NCBI GenBank assembly: GCA_024500155.1
Contig: CM044863.1
Coordinates: 7,433,501 to 7,497,500 of the forward strand
DNA length: 64,000 nt
Direction of reading: 5' to 3'
DNA from: Chenopodium formosanum
Taxonomy: Eukaryota > Streptophyta > Magnoliopsida > Caryophyllales > Amaranthaceae
Positions within the stretch are counted from its first letter, which is position 1, and every line of letters starts with the position of its first letter. The notes under the pieces were generated by a model. The model saw only the letters and a list, made by a program, of their open reading frames with translations, was not told the DNA's origin and searched no databases. This document shows, one piece after another, positions 48,401-60,305 of the stretch. The translations under genes were made by a program, and so were the position numbers.

Positions 48401-49339
48401 GTAAAGGCCTGCCTTGGAAAATGTTTTTCTATGAAAGACTTGGGAGAGGTACAATACATATTGGGTATCAAGATCTACAAGGATAGATCTAAAAGGATGA
48501 TTGGATTGAGCCAAAGTACTTACATTGATAAGGTACTGGCACGATTCAACATGGAGGAGGCCAAGAGAGGTCACTTACCCATGTAACATGGCATAACCCT
48601 AAGTAAGAAGCAGTGTCCAAAGACACCTGATGAGCGAGAAAGGATGAATCAGATTTCATATGCTTCGCTTATTGGATCGATCATGTATGCCGTAATATGT
48701 ACTAGGCCAGATGTATCGTATGCCTTGAGTGCTGCGAGCCGATACCAATAAGACCCAGGAGAGGCGCATTGGACTGCGGCCAAGAATATCCTAAAGTACC
48801 TGAAAAGGAAAAAGGATAAATTCCTGGTATATGGTGGCTCTGATGAATTAGTTGTTGAAGGTTACACCGACACAAGCTTCCAAAAAGACAAAGACGATTT
48901 CAAATCGCAGTCAGGATACGTATGCTGTCGAAATGGAGGAGCGTTTAGTTGGAAGAAGTCTAAGCAAAGCACAACTGCAGATTCTACAACTGAAGCCGAA
49001 TACTTGGCAACTGCTGAAGCGGCTAAGGAGGCAGTTTGGATTCGTAAGTTTGTTGGTGAACTTGATGTTGTACCCTCCATCAAGGGTCCAATAGCCCTCT
49101 ATTGTGACAACAATGGAGCTATTGCTCAGGCCAGAGAGCCAAGGGAACATCAGAAGGTCAAACATGTCAAGCGGTGATTTCACATGATAAGGGAATGGAA
49201 GTCAGACGGTGAAATTAGAATTTGTAAAGTTAGAACGGACGACAATGTAGCCGATCCACTTACTAAACCTTTGCCTCAAGTGAAGCACAACAAGCACGTT
49301 GAGGCAATGGGAATCAGGCACATTGGTGATTGGCTTTGA
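45445..49339 (+). pseudogene. Copia gag-pol polyprotein, degenerate
   Basis: Gag starts MSANNSNNQFSLRSILDKEK and soon meets TAG (45,530, position of a usual Trp). A zinc knuckle at 46,200-46,242 (CFYCKKKGFWKRDC) has Phe for the conserved His. The stretch expected to hold the protease catalytic DSG/DTG is missing near 46,300. Integrase: HCRLGH, then IHTDVCGPM, FTDDYSRYEYVYL, RSDRGGEYLSQEF. Reverse transcriptase: GCKWNLKLKTDKDG, MDVKTAFLNG, KKSIYGLKQASRSW, YVDDILLIGN (48,349). RNase H: EGYTDTSF, STTEAEYLA, LYCDNNGAIA. Ends GDWL. In-frame stops lie at 46,813, 47,128, 47,438, 48,149, 48,584 and elsewhere; many sit where Gln or Trp is usual. Not functional. Confidence 0.95.
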
Positions 49340-50198
49340 TTTCCTTATTAGGTGTTTTAATTAATTTTTAACATTTTAATGTAAAACACTATGATGAACC
49401 ATTCAAATTTTGGAGTAATTTAATTTCATGCAATTTTATCACTCCGTTTCTATTTGATTGTGGTTTAGGATTAAATATTGAGTCCATTCGATTCTGAGAA
49501 TATTCAAAATAGGGTATCAAGACCAGTCTTGGATAAAGAAACACCTATTAAGTGAACATTGAATATTATAATCGAACATTATCCCTAATCGAGGTCATTT
49601 AAATGATGGACGATTAATGACCATTTGAGATTAGTGTGTAGTTTGATTTATAGCACCGTTTCTTGTACTACAAGGACATGATTGTCATAAATCATTTGCA
49701 CGGGTATTGGTTTAGAACCATACCGTATCGACCTATAAGAATACTTTAAGAGATTTTAAAATCGTCATAAGTACACCTCTCATTATGGCTATCAAAACCT
49801 CTTTCAGTATTGTGAGTTCTCTTGTTTGAGTACTAGTCCACTTTGATGTTCGTCAAACGTCTGCCGTACATGGGGATTATAACGGAAACACTTGGGCGGC
49901 TAGGTCCTCTTAGTAAGAGAAGATGATAGTATAAGACTAGGAATGTCCCCCTATTAACCATAGGGAACATGTCTTTGTTGTTTACAAGGCCTCTCGAAGA
50001 GTGAGACTGTGAAAATGCATGGCCGTGCTCAGATGGATTTTAAGAAATCATCTGCTTATTGACAATCGAACTTGGATTTCGAGAAATACTTCTGGACGTA
50101 AGAAGGATGACGAATAATCTTACCTTATAGTTCATGAAGAGACATTAAGTGACATAGGAAATAGGTTATAGACAAAAAGCGCACTTGTCCGGAAGGAC
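49340..50198 (+). other. Non-coding 3' region of the copia element
   Basis: No ORF. Lies between the pol stop and the polypurine tract. Confidence 0.6.
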
Positions 50199-50209
50199 AA
50201 GTGGGAGAT
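50199..50209 (+). other. Polypurine tract
   Basis: caagtgggagat immediately precedes the 3' LTR start TGATAGG; it primes plus-strand synthesis. Confidence 0.75.
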
Positions 50210-51447
50210 TGATAGGAATAATGTCCTTCGAACAAGTGTATTATTTCGACAAAGGGTTCGGAATTATTAGAAAGCTAATTATTCAGTGAGGTCAAGTGAT
50301 CGGAATGCCTAGTTGGAAATCGAGTATTATGAACATAGACGTCGGAAATTGAGCTAGGAGCGTCGAGATCGAGCGTCGCAAGTCGAGTCGAATTAATAAA
50401 AGAAGAGATGGTAAAAATCAATTAATCAACAAAGTACCAAAATACCCCTAGCAACGAAATGCCTCGAGCAAATCGAGTGCTAGGGGAAATGGTGCTAGCA
50501 CATAAGCTAGCATGCGCACCGCACCTAGCCAAGGGTGTTGGCAGCACTAGGCTGGTGCGGGATGCACAGCATGCTAGCATGCGCGCTAGCATTGCTTGCT
50601 AGCTACTGCTAGCACGGGGCGCAGAAACATAGTGCACCACGCCCAGCAGCAAGCAGCAAGCATTGCTTGCTGAGCTGGCGCGCGAAGATGCTGGCAACAA
50701 CGCCCAGCAGCCCGCATCACTGCGAGGCTTGCTGGCGCTCACTGCTGGCCTGTTCACCCAGCTGGCAGGCCCAGCCAATGGGCCAGGCAGCCAGCTGGGC
50801 AGCCTTGGCGCCCAAGGCTGGCAACGCCAGCTGGCGCGCGTTGAATGGCTCCGATTTGGGGGTTGATTGAGGCGGTTTGGGGATCCTTGGGGGGCAAGGC
50901 TTTGGTCCCCCCCCCCCCCCCCCTTGTGGTCCTCTCTTACTCTCTCCCTCCTTGGTTGACACGTGTTGTTTAATTATTGCTTTGCCTTTTTTCTTTTGTT
51001 TTTGAATTAAAAATAAAATAGAAAATTGATTTTACCAACTCTCCCACATTAATGAGAGAGAGGAATGTTGGTAGGAATTCTCTATATATACCCATGTATT
51101 GGGATTTGAGAAACCCACTTGAGTTGAACTCAATGAGGCATCTCCGAAGAGAGAAAACCTTTAAGTTCATTAAAACTCGAGTAAGTTTATTTTTAGTCTA
51201 GCTCGGCTAAACTCCGAGTAGAGACCGGACGGGTCGAGTTGCGGGTGAATTTCCGTTGGAGGTCTACGCACGTGCGGGACTCGAAGCTTTCCAAGTAAGA
51301 GCTCGTTGAGCGATCGAAGCACGTATCAAGGGTAATATTGTCTTTTCTCTTTATCTTGTTAATTATGTTTTTTAGTTATATTAATTGTGAGCGGGTCTTA
51401 GGGTCGGGTTTTGTTCCACGGAAAGTCGGACTTCCCGAAACCCAACA
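50210..51447 (+). repeat. 3' LTR of the copia element
   Basis: TGATAGGAATAATG...ACCCAACA, 1238 bp, aligned with the 5' LTR along its length except for the missing ~115-bp segment, with many single differences. A C run lies at about 50,908-50,923. Confidence 0.93.
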
Positions 51448-51452
51448 TTTTG

Positions 51453-51948
51453 GATAATAGTCATGAGGAATAACATAACAATGTATTATTTTGGCAAACC
51501 TAGACGAAGTGATTCAATTCTTATTTTATTACATATTACAAAAGTATAAGGTCATTTTGGATAATTTAATTTTTGACCTTGTAACAATCTTATCTAGATT
51601 ACTTGCCACACTTCATATATAATTGAATGTATCTAGTGCGTAACAGTAATAATCTAATCTAGCTAATCCAAATAAAAAACAATCACAAAAGTGCAATTTG
51701 CCTTTAATCGAAGGTTAAGTGTAGAATTTCGTTCATACACTCAAGAATCTTAGTAAATTAAACTATTAGTCCTATTAGTCACCGCGAACGATTGCCCTTG
51801 CATGTGAAAAAAAAAACTCACATTTATAAAGTATATCATACATAATTTTAATTTCGCAGTTAGATATCCCCATTTTAACTTTGGACGTACCGAATATTTA
51901 AATTTTATAATTTAATCAGCACAATAGACAAATATAAGACTTTATTAA
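51453..51948. other. Flank beyond the copia element, gene-free
   Basis: AT-rich; includes the remainder of the interrupted repeat unit and unrelated DNA. No gene is seen. Confidence 0.5.
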
Positions 51949-52420
51949 AATATAAATCACGATGTATAAAATGTTTTCCATTAAGGGTAAAAAAAAATAT
52001 GGAAGCTGAACAGAGTGGTGGATTGCCTTGGGATTAGGGAACTAGGGAATTCTGACTCAAAACTCCAACATGATTATCGGGTCTTAATACCCTTTAATTA
52101 GGAAATGAATCAGCAGATTGGTCACAGTTTTGATGATTACTCTTCTGTAGAAAACAAATTCTCAACCCATATAAACCGTAAATACATTATCATCTTTTTT
52201 GGATATCCCCTATTTAACTTTAGGCGTGCCTATTATTTGAATTTTATTATGTAGAGCTAGCATTTAGATATCCCTAGTTAATATTTGGGCGTACCCAAAC
52301 ATCGAATTTCATTATTTAATCAGGACAATTGGCAAAGACAAGACTTGACTAGAATATAGATTACGGTGTATAAAATATTTTCCATTAAGGATATAAAAAA
52401 ATTATCATATTGATCAATTT
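51949..52420. repeat. Tandem repeat, copy 3 and truncated copy 4
   Basis: Copy 3 is about 51,949-52,352 and aligns with copy 1 (40,102-40,525). Copy 4 starts aatatagattacggtgtata and breaks off near 52,400. Confidence 0.8.
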
Positions 52421-53275
52421 CTTTTTTTTTTTTTATCTTTAAAAATATCTTATTTTTTTCCAATTTGATCAATTATCTGGCATTCATATTTATTTTGTTT
52501 CCAAAAGGATCAAAGGAAAATAGTATATAAAACTTTTAAAACCATGTCATCATTTAGACGTCACCAAATAAAAATTTAAAGACATTTTCTTATTAAAAAA
52601 ATAATATGTAAATTATAAAATCATGTCATCATTTAATTGAAATTATAAAAGGAAAATATAGATGATAGGATTTCCTTATTGAAAGACTATAGAATATATT
52701 CCTTGGTCATTGACATTGCTTGACTTAGAATCTTTAGTAATATATAGAGTGAAAGCAGGTTTTGGGTGATAAATTTTACTTTCCTAAAATACCCCTCTAA
52801 TCTTTTATTTTTATTTTTTTAAAAAAAAAATTACCATTCTTTTTTTTTTATTTAAATGAACTACCATCTATTATTTAGCCTATATGACACCATCAACATT
52901 TTTTTTAATTATTTTTTATCAACAAATTAAACTCACTAATATTTTTTTTATTAGAATAATTAAAGAGATAATATTGTGAAAAAAAATCGAGCTTAATAGA
53001 TCACTTATATTGCACACTCACGCATTGTGTGCGTTTTTTAGCTTGTATATATAACGTAAATGCCTAAGAAGAAGCTTGACTCGATCTGGGCTACAAAATA
53101 GGAAGCAATATATATATACAAAACGTACGCTTAACAGAAGGCTATAAATTAGGAAGCTATTTATCTACTTTGACTAAATATATTTACAATATAATTAACA
53201 CTTACACAACGGGAAATATTTTTTATTCTATTATTACAAAATTGATTTCTTTTTGGAAAAATTGAGTTTATAAAT
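52421..53275. other. Gene-free AT-rich stretch
   Basis: Begins with the ccaatttgatcaattatc block also seen left of the copia element. No gene is found. Confidence 0.55.
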
Positions 53276-53780
53276 CCCAACTTTGGGCGGTATACTATAA
53301 AAAAAATCCCAACTATGCATTATCCCTCAAAAATCCCAACTTTGATACCCATCTTCTTTTAAAGATCCCAAATGACCGGTTACCTGAAGAGAAGGTTAAC
53401 TTATTTTTTCTAAAAACAAAAAAATTGCCACTTGTCAGAATTTTAGTGGTCCAAAAAATAAAATTAATTGTTTTTTTTTAAAAATCTGATTTATTCAAAA
53501 AAAAAAAAAAAAAAACCAACCCAGCCCCCATCCCCATCCCAGAAAACACCTCACCCCCACCCCACCCCGCCGGGAAATCTCCCCCCATCCCCGAAAACCC
53601 CTCCCCCGCCGCCGAAAAATGGCTCCCACCCCTCCCCCACCCCCGATAACCCCTTCCTATCGCATGAATCCGGCGAAAAACCCTCCCGCACCCTCGAAAC
53701 CCACCCCTTTCCCTCCCCCCACCCTCGCCATCAAAAACTGTTGTCACTATATACCCATCTTCATAAATAACCTCTGAAAA
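53276..53780. mobile_element. Possible long-TIR element end with a C-rich core
   Basis: Starts aaaaattgagtttataaatc and carries three spaced copies of aaatcccaac(t), the same plan as the left end of the element at 57,237. A C-rich run (53,515-53,720) follows. No matching right end was found, so it may be a fragment. ORFs here arise from the C-rich bias. Confidence 0.4.
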
Positions 53781-55095
53781 CCCTGGAATTAAAAAAATTC
53801 AGAAAATTAAAAAATTACAGTATAATTAGAGTGATAAATAGAGCCAAAGAATAGATAATAAAAAAGAAAGTTTTGATTTTTAATTTTATAATTTTACTAC
53901 CATGAAAGATGAGTAGGTTAATCAAGGTAAAGAAGATGACAAGGTGAGGAAGAAGACCCATCTCAATTTCAGTGAAAATCAAAAAACGTTGGAATTGAAA
54001 ATGAAGAAAAAAAAAACTTCATAAGGAGTATACGTACGGGGCTACTGAAAAAGCTCCAGTTTATCGATTTGAAAAACGTAAAAAATAAAAAAAATAAAAA
54101 AATAAAAACAATTTAAGAATTTTTATTTTTTTTTAATTTATACGAAATTGCCTACACTTGTTTTTTTTGTAGTGGGAAAAATCGAAAAAGGAAGAGAAAT
54201 GGGTAAAATTACAAAGTTATCCAATGTAAACATAAACTAAATAAAAAGCAATTTCATTTACGAATCAATTTTATTTCAAAAAATAAATAAATAAATAAAA
54301 AATAAATGAAGTACTTTCAATGTTAGTGTTGAAAAATACTCCGTAAGATTATACGGAGTATTAGGTACTTGCATTGTGAACATAAAAATTTCATTTTCAA
54401 AAATGGACATAGTGCAATACTTCCATCGTTTTTTTAAAGTCAACTCGTTTTGAATTTTGATACGATTGATTCACAAACTATACTTTGGTTAACTTTTGTG
54501 ATTTATAAATATAATAAAACATATTTATTTGATCTTGTTTGAATCGTCTTAATGTAAATTTTATTAATATCCATTTTTTTTATAATAGTACAATTTTGAT
54601 AGTCAAAGATTTTAATGATGTATGTAGCCCTTAATGCTATATATAAGCATTAGATATACTATCTAAAATAGAATTAAATTGGGTATTCATGATAAAATCA
54701 CGCCCATATCGATGTAATTGATGTTAATTTTATTAATATCGATATATGTTTATCATTTTCCCATGCTAAATAATGTGATGAAAGACACTTGTCAACTAAA
54801 AACTTGAATGAATTATAACCTTTTAGGATTTGTAATCGGGTCGGGTCAAGAATTGAATGGTCTGCTTATGTCAAAATAATTTTTCACATTTTTATTTTGT
54901 ATATGATTTAAACAAAAATAATTTGAAAAAATAAAAACTCAACATCGTTTATACACTCAGGTGCACTTGGAGGTAGGTGCACCCATATATATGTAGTACT
55001 AAATGAGTAGAAAAATACTCTTGGGTGTTCCTTATACATTTACTTACTATTTGGTGTTGACTCACACGTGCAAGTCATGAGGTTACATTCACTTT
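53781..55095. other. Gene-free AT-rich stretch
   Basis: Homopolymer-rich DNA with two 'atacggagta' fragments near 54,341-54,361; no gene is seen. Confidence 0.55.
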
Positions 55096-55097
55096 AA

Positions 55098-55099
<2 letters not shown>

Positions 55100-55143
<44 letters not shown>
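55100..55143. repeat. (TA)n microsatellite
   Basis: 22 TA units. Confidence 0.95.
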
Positions 55144-55145
<2 letters not shown>

Positions 55146-55254
55146 AAAAAAAGTTGCATATCAATTTAGTGAAAAAACGTTGCATATAAATTTAGAGTAG
55201 GAAGGTGTTAAATGGTATGGGCTGCACGGCCGCACTTACAAACTAAGAGAGAGA

Positions 55255-55786
55255 TGCCTCGTTCTTTAGAGCTCCTCTGCTCTGCTCTGCTTCAATCTGC
55301 CCTTCTCTGCTTTGTTTAAAAATAATAATTAATATTGAATTAATATAATAATAATTAATATTTAATAATAATAATAATAAATAATTAATATTTAATAATT
55401 ATAATAATAGTAGTAGTAGTAGTAATAATAGTAATAAAAATAATGATAATAATTGATTTTTCATAATAAAAATTAATAATTAAAGATAATAACTAATAAT
55501 ATTAAGTAATAAAAATTTAATAATAATAAATAATAAATATTTAATAATAATAATAAATAATTAATTATTATTTTATAATAATTATAATAATTATAATAAT
55601 TTATATTTAATAATAATATTTAATAATTATAATAATAATGCAATAACAATAATAATAATAATTATTATTATTATAATAATAATTATAATAATAATTCAAT
55701 AATAATAATAATAAAATAATAATAATTATTATAATAATGCGGTTATAATAATAATGAAAATAAAATAATAATAATAACAACAATAA

Positions 55787-55845
<59 letters not shown>

Positions 55846-55885
55846 TAATAATCTGCTCTGTTCAGAAGCTTAAAAGAACAGGGCC
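55255..55885. mobile_element. hAT-like MITE whose core is an expanded TAA repeat
   Basis: Left end TGCCTCGTTCTTTAGAGCTC and right end gaacaGGGCCA are roughly inverted (right arm reads TGGCCCTGTTCTTTTAAGCT). ctctgctctgc blocks sit just inside both ends. Between them, 55,320-55,855 is almost entirely degenerate TAA/ATT repeats. I could not find a clean target duplication. Confidence 0.55.
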
Positions 55886-56238
55886 AAAGTCTTCTTTACA
55901 AGTTCAAATGAGGTTTCATCCCAAAACCATATACCAATAAGAAGAGTATTCCCTTAGCCTTATAAAGTGTTTAATTCTCTCTTCTTTTCTTAATGTGGGA
56001 CACTTACATGAGTTATTTTGATAGGATACACTTCAATAGAAGGAGAAAAGATCACTCACGCAAATAAAACAAAGGTTTGCATAGGACTGTCCTTGAAATC
56101 TAATATGAACTCGTAAATAAATCCTTCCATCCTTGAAATCACAAATTAAATCCCCACTTGAAACACAGGAGAAGATAATCTAGAGCAACGACCTTATTAA
56201 TAACCTCAAGCATGAAGAAAAAGCTACTCGTACTAAAC

Positions 56239-56648
56239 TTAGGGTATGTTCAATTCAACTTAATTTCAGTTTATTAGTTCAGTTCATGTCAGCTCCCACT
56301 ACAACAAAATTAAGCAAAGGTAACAGTGCAAAACCATTGCCTAATATAAAAAAAGTGTTGCCTTGTAGCTAAGGCAACACATATGAGGCGTAGTATATGC
56401 CCCCGTTGTCTATTCATAAGGCAACACATTTTTATTCAAAGGCAACACATTTTTATTCAAAGGCAACAATTTTGAAAGCCAAGGTAAAATGATACATAAG
56501 GCAACACTTTTACAAAGACAACAAATGAAAAATGTTGCCATCTAAGGAGACAATTCAAAAATGTTTCTAAATGTTGCCACTCCCAAGTATTTAGTAGTTG
56601 GTAGGGTAAAGTCACAAGGTGAGTTCCCCATCAACTCCACCAAACTTG

Positions 56649-56690
<42 letters not shown>

Positions 56691-57144
56691 AGCAAAATCT
56701 TAAATTATGTTGTCTTTTTAATATAAATGTTGCCATAGATGGCAACATAGATATTAATGTTACATTTTCAAACAATAGTTTTGCTATTGTTATCTTTTCA
56801 TGCAACAATTATTATGTTTGTTGTCTTAGACAAGAAAAAGGTAACACTTTAAGCGATTGTTGCCTTATATAGTCTAGATCAACACTTTTTTTTTTCTGTT
56901 ACTTTAGTTCAAGGTAACAAAAAAATATTGTTGCGTTAGATTATTAAGAGTAACATTTCTGTAAGTGTTGCAGTCTTAAGTGTTGTCTATTCTCATTTTT
57001 TTGTAGTGTCCAATCAGTTCAGTTCAGTTCACTTCAATTCCTGATTTCCTTCTCTCATAAAATATTCAGTTCAGTTCAACTCCAATCAGTTCAGTTCAAC
57101 TCATTTTAGTTCAGCTCATTTCAGTAAATGTGAACGGGCCCTTA
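56239..57144. mobile_element. hAT-like MITE with cagttcagttcag arms, interrupted
   Basis: Ends TTAGGGTATGTTCAATTCAA and TGTGAACGGGCCCTTA are inverted at the TAGGG...GTTC level. The arms are built of agttcagttcag-type repeats. It is split by the CACTA-like element below. Without that insert it is about 190 bp, close to the related element at 58,580. Confidence 0.65.
56297..57008. mobile_element. CACTA-like non-autonomous element
   Basis: Starts CACTACAACAAAATT and ends TTTTTTTGTAGTG, with a 3-bp duplication TCC at both sides (56,294-56,296, 57,009-57,011). 712 bp. Many copies of a subterminal motif, aaggcaaca(c) on one strand or tgttgcc(tt) on the other, fill it. It holds (TA)n at 56,650-56,686. 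CACTA ends, a 3-bp duplication and subterminal repeats fit the En/Spm superfamily. Confidence 0.9.
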
Positions 57145-57236
57145 GTAACATAAGAAACTTTATTTTTTTAATAATTAATTAGAATACTTTTTTTTAAGTA
57201 GCATAAGAACCTTATTAATTAGAATACTTAATTTTA

Positions 57237-58151
57237 GGAAAAATTGATTCTAATAATTCCACCTTTGGCCGATTCGTTGTTAATAATCCCACCTTTAGAT
57301 TATTATTTAATAATCTCACCTTTATAGAGGATCTTCTTCTATTGGTCCCTTGTGACCAGACTTTTTTTTTTTTTTTTTATTTGAATGACACGTGACACTA
57401 AATAATTGGTCAACAAGAAAAACATTTTAAAAAATCTGATAAAAAAATTAAAAAAAATAGAATTTTATTTTTTTTTCTAAAAAAAAAACCCAGCCAACAC
57501 CCGACGACCACCCTAACCCCCAACCTCCGGCAACCCTTCCTCCTCATCCCCACCGCCGGAGCGCCGGAACCCTTATTTTCACCCCTATGCAGCAAAAACC
57601 AACCCTTAATTTCAATGAATTAAGGGGAAAAAAATAGAGAGAAAACCGTCAAGAGAAGGGATGGCTTGGGTAAGAGTTTCGGCAGATAAAGGGGCTTTTC
57701 GGCGGTTTTTGGTGGTGAGAGGAGGTTTTCGATGTTTTTCAAGGTGGTGATTATGGTGGTTTCGGGGTGGGATTTGGGTTAGGGGGTGATTTCGGGGGGT
57801 GCCTTTTGTTCGACTGGGTGACATCTGGTATTGGGGGTTTTGGCCATTTTCAAGGGTTTAGGGTGGCTGCCGGTCGGTTTTTGGTGGGGCTAGGGTGAGG
57901 GTTAGGGTTTCATGGCGGGTGGGTTTTTTTTTTTCTCTCTCTCTTTTTGTTTTATTTTTTTTTTAATTTTTATTTTTCAACCAATTACAAAATGACACAT
58001 GGCATATTAACTTATCAAAATTGGTTACCAACAGGTTATGGACCAATAGAAGAAGATCCCTTATAAAGATGGGATTATTAAATAATAGTCCAATGGTGGG
58101 ATTATTAACAACAAACTGGCCAAATATGGGATTATTAGAATCAAATTTTCC
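57237..58151. mobile_element. Long-TIR Mutator-like element with a GC-rich core
   Basis: Inverted repeats of about 110 bp (57,237-57,350, 58,040-58,151) share GATTCTAATAAT, TTGTTGTTAATAATCCCACC and GGATCTTCTTCTATTGGTCC. 915 bp. Each arm has three spaced taatccca(c/t) copies. The core 57,490-57,920 is GC-rich (ccgccggagcgccgg) unlike its surroundings and may be a captured host fragment. The flanking 9 bases do not form a clear duplication. Confidence 0.75.
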
Positions 58152-58579
58152 ATATTTATCTGAAATTTTGAATGAAAAATCAATCATATAATGGCAAATG
58201 TCATAATTAACTCTAATGAGCTAATGACAGTTTGTCATTGAAAATACTTTGACGTATTTGAAAAAATAAAGGGTATTTTGTAAATTTTGAAAAACTCGAG
58301 GACATTTGTTGAATATTTAAAAAGTTTGAGGGCATTAGGTGAGAAAACAATCATTTTTTTTTTGGTGCATGATGTTAGTAAAAAAATCATTAATATAGGT
58401 CAAAGTAAATTATATAGATAGTGCAGAAAGTCAAAATGAGTACACTTTACCCCATTTGTTTTTCTTAAATGCATGTACTTGGACTTGTACATTTGCAATA
58501 ACTTTGATCACCAGAATATTTAATTAGATATTGTTACAAAAGTCGTAAAAATATTTATTAATAAAGTATACATTGTGAC

Positions 58580-58775
58580 TAAGGGCATGTTCACATTTAC
58601 TAAGCTGAACTGAACTGAACTGATTAGAGCTTAACTGAACTGAATTGAGATGAAATGAATATTTTATGAGAGAGGGAAATTAGGAGCTGAACTGAACTGA
58701 ACTGATTAGAGCTGAATTGAACTGATTGGAGCTGAACTGAACTGAAATTAAGCTGAAGTGAACTGGCCCTCGGCC
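58580..58775. mobile_element. hAT-like MITE with gaactgaactga arms
   Basis: Starts TAAGGGCATGTTCACATTTA and ends gtgaactGGCCCTCGG. It is built of ctgaactgaactga repeats and is the reverse-strand relative of the element at 56,239-57,144, about 195 bp. Confidence 0.65.
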
Positions 58776-59011
58776 TGGAAAACATTTATTTATGATATAT
58801 TAATTATAAAAACTAAGTTAAATCTTATATATGAATAATGTAAAATCCCAAGTAAGGTATTCAAAAGAACGAAGGGAGTATGAATCAAATACTCCATCCA
58901 TTTTTATCAAGTGATACACTAGCTTCCGTGTAGAGTTTTTGGAAAATATAAAGGCTTGGGTGTGGCAAGACGCACCAAATATTTCGTGCGGCAACCCTCA
59001 CTTCTTCACCC

Positions 59012-59310
59012 TCAATTCCTTATGTTATCTCCTCTCACTTTCAATGGCATTTCGCTGACATAGCTCCGACGACGACCTACTTTTTCATTGGCTGAACTTA
59101 TCAATTTCAACTTCTGGAAGGTGGATGAAGTTAATAACGGAATTGCATCACTTTCTCTCTCTTCGGCGTTGAGTTTAGGACGATTACTGGGTTTGGAAAC
59201 GTCGTGATCACCATTAATGGGGTAAATAAGCTTCAATTGCTTCTTAAGATCTTTGTAAGAGAAGAATTTGTCATGCCAATCGGGTAGGATTTGTAGGATT
59301 ACAAAGCTTA
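59012..59310 (-). pseudogene. SPX-domain protein, N-terminal fragment
   Basis: SPX domains sense inositol pyrophosphates in phosphate signalling. On the minus strand from about 59,290 a frame reads LPDWHDKFFSYKDLKKQLK, then LIYPINGDHDV, the N-terminal helices of the plant SPX1-4 type, including the Lys surface cluster KDLKKQLKL. It continues to about SSTF, then needs a frame change to read PEVEIDKFS, a second SPX block. The start codon region is decayed (ATAAAA...). No downstream exon is seen at lower coordinates. It is a truncated pseudogene. Confidence 0.6.
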
Positions 59311-59484
59311 ATAATTTCAGATTTTTATAATCGAATCAAGAAATTGGAGGAGAGAGAAAGAGGAAGAAGATGAGATATTTGGATGGAAAAGGAAATGTCA
59401 GATGGAGTTTCAGAAGAGATGGTGGAGAAAATACATGAAAAGCATGGTGTTTATTTAAAGATAAATAGATGTAATAGCTGATAT

Positions 59485-60305
59485 GATTAATTATATATTG
59501 AGGATATCTTTTAGTTACACTGAGGATACAATATATTTGTCATATCTTGAGGATATATTTTAGTTATATTGAGGATACAATATTGTCTAATGAGGATACA
59601 TTTTAGTTAGATTGAGGATACAATTTATTTAAATTAAGGATATATTTACATTTTAGTTAGATTGAGGATACATTTTAGTTAGATTGAGGATACAATATTA
59701 TACAATGAGCATACATTTTAGTTATATTGAAGATACAATATTGTCTATTGAGAATACATTTTAGTTAGATTGAGTTATATTAACTTGCATTGAGGATACA
59801 TTTAGTTAGATTGAGGATACAATATTGTCTACTAAGGATACCATATTGTCTATTGAAGATACAATTTTAGTTCAATTGAGGATACAATATATTTATTTTA
59901 TATTGAGGATATATTTCAGTTAGATTAAGGATACAATATTGTCTACCGAGGATACATTTTAGTTAGATCGAGGATACAATATTATCAACTAAGGTTACAT
60001 TTTATTGAGGATACAATATTGTTTATTGAGGATACATTTAGTTAGATTGAGTTATATTAACTTATACTGAGGATACAAACATTCGATTGAGGATATATTT
60101 AGTTAGATTGAGGACACAATATTGTCTACTGAGGATATATTTTAGTTAAATTGAGGATACAATATTGTCTACTAAGGATACATTTTATTGAGGATATAAT
60201 ATTGTCTATTGAGGATAGATTTTAGTTAAATTGAGGATACAATATTGTCTACTAAGGATACATTTTATTGAAGATATAATATTGTCTATTGAGGATACAT
60301 TTTAT
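59485..60305 (+). repeat. GAGGATA minisatellite, plus orientation
   Basis: About 30 copies of a 7-base core gaggata in a loosely repeated ~21-24 bp unit of the form attgaggatacattttagtt/attgaggatacaatattgtc. A higher-order ~45-bp unit combines both forms. Confidence 0.9.

Larger units (their letters stand above)
40888..51447 (+). mobile_element. Full-length Ty1/copia retrotransposon, degenerate
   Basis: 10.56 kb, flanked by a 5-bp duplication TTTTG (40,883-40,887, 51,448-51,452). Its parts, in order, are the 5' LTR, PBS, a 3.2-kb leader that holds a hAT-like MITE, gag-pol 45,445-49,339, about 870 bp of non-coding DNA, the PPT and the 3' LTR. The domain order with integrase before reverse transcriptase makes it Ty1/copia. 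Multiple stops kill the polyprotein. It is inserted in a ~410-bp tandem repeat. Confidence 0.95.

Noticed and set aside
53015..53060. Possible second Helitron end: cacgcattgtgtgcg near a run of T
   Set aside because: The stem is only ~5 bp and is not followed by CTRR and a host T at the right distance.
53468..53770. Pro-rich protein on the plus strand and Gly-rich protein on the minus strand
   Set aside because: Both result from one C-rich strand; no start context or homologue pattern.
57228..58160. A 9-bp target duplication for the long-TIR element
   Set aside because: TTAATTTTA and ATATTTATC do not match well enough to claim.
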